This document shows positions 63,019 to 64,000 of a stretch of DNA of 64,000 bases, in pieces. Positions within the stretch are counted from its first letter, which is position 1, and each line of letters opens with the position of its first letter. The notes beneath the pieces were generated by a model, which was given only the letters and a program-made list of their open reading frames with translations, was not told the origin of the DNA and searched no databases. The position numbers and the translations under genes are program-made. Origin of the DNA: Sphingomonadaceae bacterium (GTDB lineage: Bacteria; Pseudomonadota; Alphaproteobacteria; Sphingomonadales; Sphingomonadaceae); contig JANWWL010000001.1 in NCBI GenBank assembly GCA_025056155.1, positions 124,001-188,000 of the forward strand, in the 5' to 3' direction.

Positions 63019-64000
63019 CCCAGCCCAAGCGCCTGGACGCCCTGCCCCCGCTGTCGCGCCGCGCGGTGCTGGGCGGCGGGGGACTGCTTGCGGCCTTCGC
63101 GCTGGCCGGCCGGGCGGCCCATGCCGCAGGCCCGGTGGACGTCCTGGTAGTGGGGGCGGGCCTTGCAGGGCTCCAGGCGGCCCTGCTGCTCGAGGAAGCG
63201 GGGGCGCGCGTGCGCGTCCTCGAGGGGCGGAGGCGCGCGGGGGGGCGCCTGTTCACGCTTGACCGCGTACCGGGCCAGCCCGAGGCGGGGGGGGCCGGCA
63301 TCGGACACGGCTACGCCCGCCTGATCGATCGGGCGGAGCGGCTGGGGATCCGGTTCGTGCCCCAGCGCGAGCGGACCGAGGCCCAGCCCGACAGCACGCT
63401 GGTGGCCTTGCGTGGCGCGCTCATCCGCATGGCCGACTGGCCAGGCCATGCGCTCAACCCGTTCGACGGCGAATGGCGCACCCGCCCCCCCTGGCAGGTG
63501 AGCTTCCGCGCCCTCGGCTCCCTCAATCCCCTGCCGGATGCCGCGAGCTGGCGCAAACCGGCCTTCCACCGCTTCGACCGCTCGGTGGCCGACGTTCTGG
63601 CCGACGCGGGCTGGAGCGAGCGCCAGCTGGAGCTGGCCTACGGCACCAACCCCAGTTACGGTAACTCGGCCTACGATGTCTCGGCGCTCATGTGGTGGCA
63701 CGTGGCGCGCAACCTCGAGACGATGGCCGGGCCGACGGCTGCCACGCGCGGACAGGTGCTGGCCGTGGCCGGTGGAAACCAGCGGCTGCCCGAGCGCATG
63801 GCCGAGGCCCTGCGGGGGGACGTGGCCTACGGCCGCGAGGTGGCCCTGGTGCGGCAGCACGCGGGCGCAGTCGAGGTGATCACGCGCGACGGCGCGGTGG
63901 AACGGGCCCGGGCCGTGGTGATGGCCGTGCCCGCGAGCGCGCTGCGCCTCGTGCGCTTCGACCCGCCGCTACCCGGCGACCAGTGGGCCGCCATCGAGGC
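63015..64000 (+). CDS. Tat-exported flavin amine oxidase/dehydrogenase, N-terminal part (runs off window)
   Basis: FAD enzyme of the monoamine oxidase family; 328 codons present. The start ATG overlaps the cytochrome c stop. A twin-arginine signal (SRRAVLGGGGLLAAFAL) precedes the dinucleotide-binding motif VLVVGAGLAGLQAALLLEEA, the GRRRAGGRLFT block and RGQVLAVAGGNQRLPERMA. The product would fold with FAD in the cytoplasm and act in the periplasm, where a cytochrome c rather than O2 is the likely oxidant. Substrate unknown; the substrate domain has YGTNPSYGNSAYD. Confidence 0.88.
   Translation, partial: MTQPKRLDALPPLSRRAVLGGGGLLAAFALAGRAAHAAGPVDVLVVGAGLAGLQAALLLEEAGARVRVLEGRRRAGGRLFTLDRVPGQPEAGGAGIGHGYARLIDRAERLGIRFVPQRERTEAQPDSTLVALRGALIRMADWPGHALNPFDGEWRTRPPWQVSFRALGSLNPLPDAASWRKPAFHRFDRSVADVLADAGWSERQLELAYGTNPSYGNSAYDVSALMWWHVARNLETMAGPTAATRGQVLAVAGGNQRLPERMAEALRGDVAYGREVALVRQHAGAVEVITRDGAVERARAVVMAVPASALRLVRFDPPLPGDQWAAIE

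Overview
The window is a gene-dense, very GC-rich (roughly 70 %) piece of an alphaproteobacterial chromosome. The evidence is gene content and order: a mitochondrial-type heme A synthase, the nusB-thiL-hppA cluster with a K+-independent proton pyrophosphatase, a ubiquinol-cytochrome c chaperone beside a DUF177 protein and a divergent BamE, an SDHAF4-like protein beside htpX and rsmB, MipZ, a phasin, and an ScsB-type DsbD with its envelope redoxin. I cannot name the genus. No plasmid, phage, transposon or CRISPR signs are visible, so most of it is core genome.

Layout. 1-2.7 kb: end of an acyl-CoA synthetase, then pssA and psd (phosphatidylethanolamine synthesis), all minus. 2.7-8.8 kb (plus): ctaA, cutA, DUF2237, rplM-rpsI, scsB, a periplasmic redoxin and a SnoaL-like protein. 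8.8-16 kb: aspS and alaS (minus), with rnd (plus) overlapping ppx (minus) tail to tail. 16-22 kb: a small heat-shock protein, then a minus-strand run (SnoaL-like, TPR, purK, purE, gpmA, an M14 carboxypeptidase and a DUF4136 lipoprotein). 22-32 kb: rpmJ, a HAD hydrolase, YciI, rpmB, a phytase-like protein, rsmB, htpX, SDHAF4, DUF177, the cytochrome bc1 chaperone, bamE, hppA, thiL and nusB. 32-36 kb: a coupled three-gene cluster built round an ACAD10/11-like phosphotransferase, then a TPR protein. 36-45.7 kb: guaB, a second rsmB-type gene, TPR, a Fur/Zur regulator, dxs, tlyA, phasin, phosphomannomutase and mipZ. 45.8-51.3 kb: panC, glnE, bcp and an M23 peptidase.

The accessory part is 51.3-64 kb. 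It holds a receiver-less sigma-54 activator, a divergent winged-helix regulator, a ferredoxin/adrenodoxin-type reductase, tRNA-Pro(CGG), and a very large secreted PEP-CTERM protein with four repeats of about 205 residues. The PEP-CTERM gene has a near-consensus sigma-54 promoter and a 16-bp-arm inverted repeat upstream, and its frame is broken by one extra G in a run of five. Two small membrane coiled-coil proteins follow. The window ends in a translationally coupled VOC / DUF1330 / cytochrome c / Tat-exported flavin amine oxidase operon, which looks like a periplasmic dehydrogenase with its own electron acceptor.

Regulation. Many intergenic regions carry the same promoter form: TTGNNN, exactly 16 nt, then a -10 box often starting CTAG or CTAA. 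In seven genes (ctaA, scsB, rnd, the DUF4136 lipoprotein, nusB, htpX, dxs) the start codon lies only 6-9 nt after the -10 box, which predicts leaderless or nearly leaderless mRNAs.
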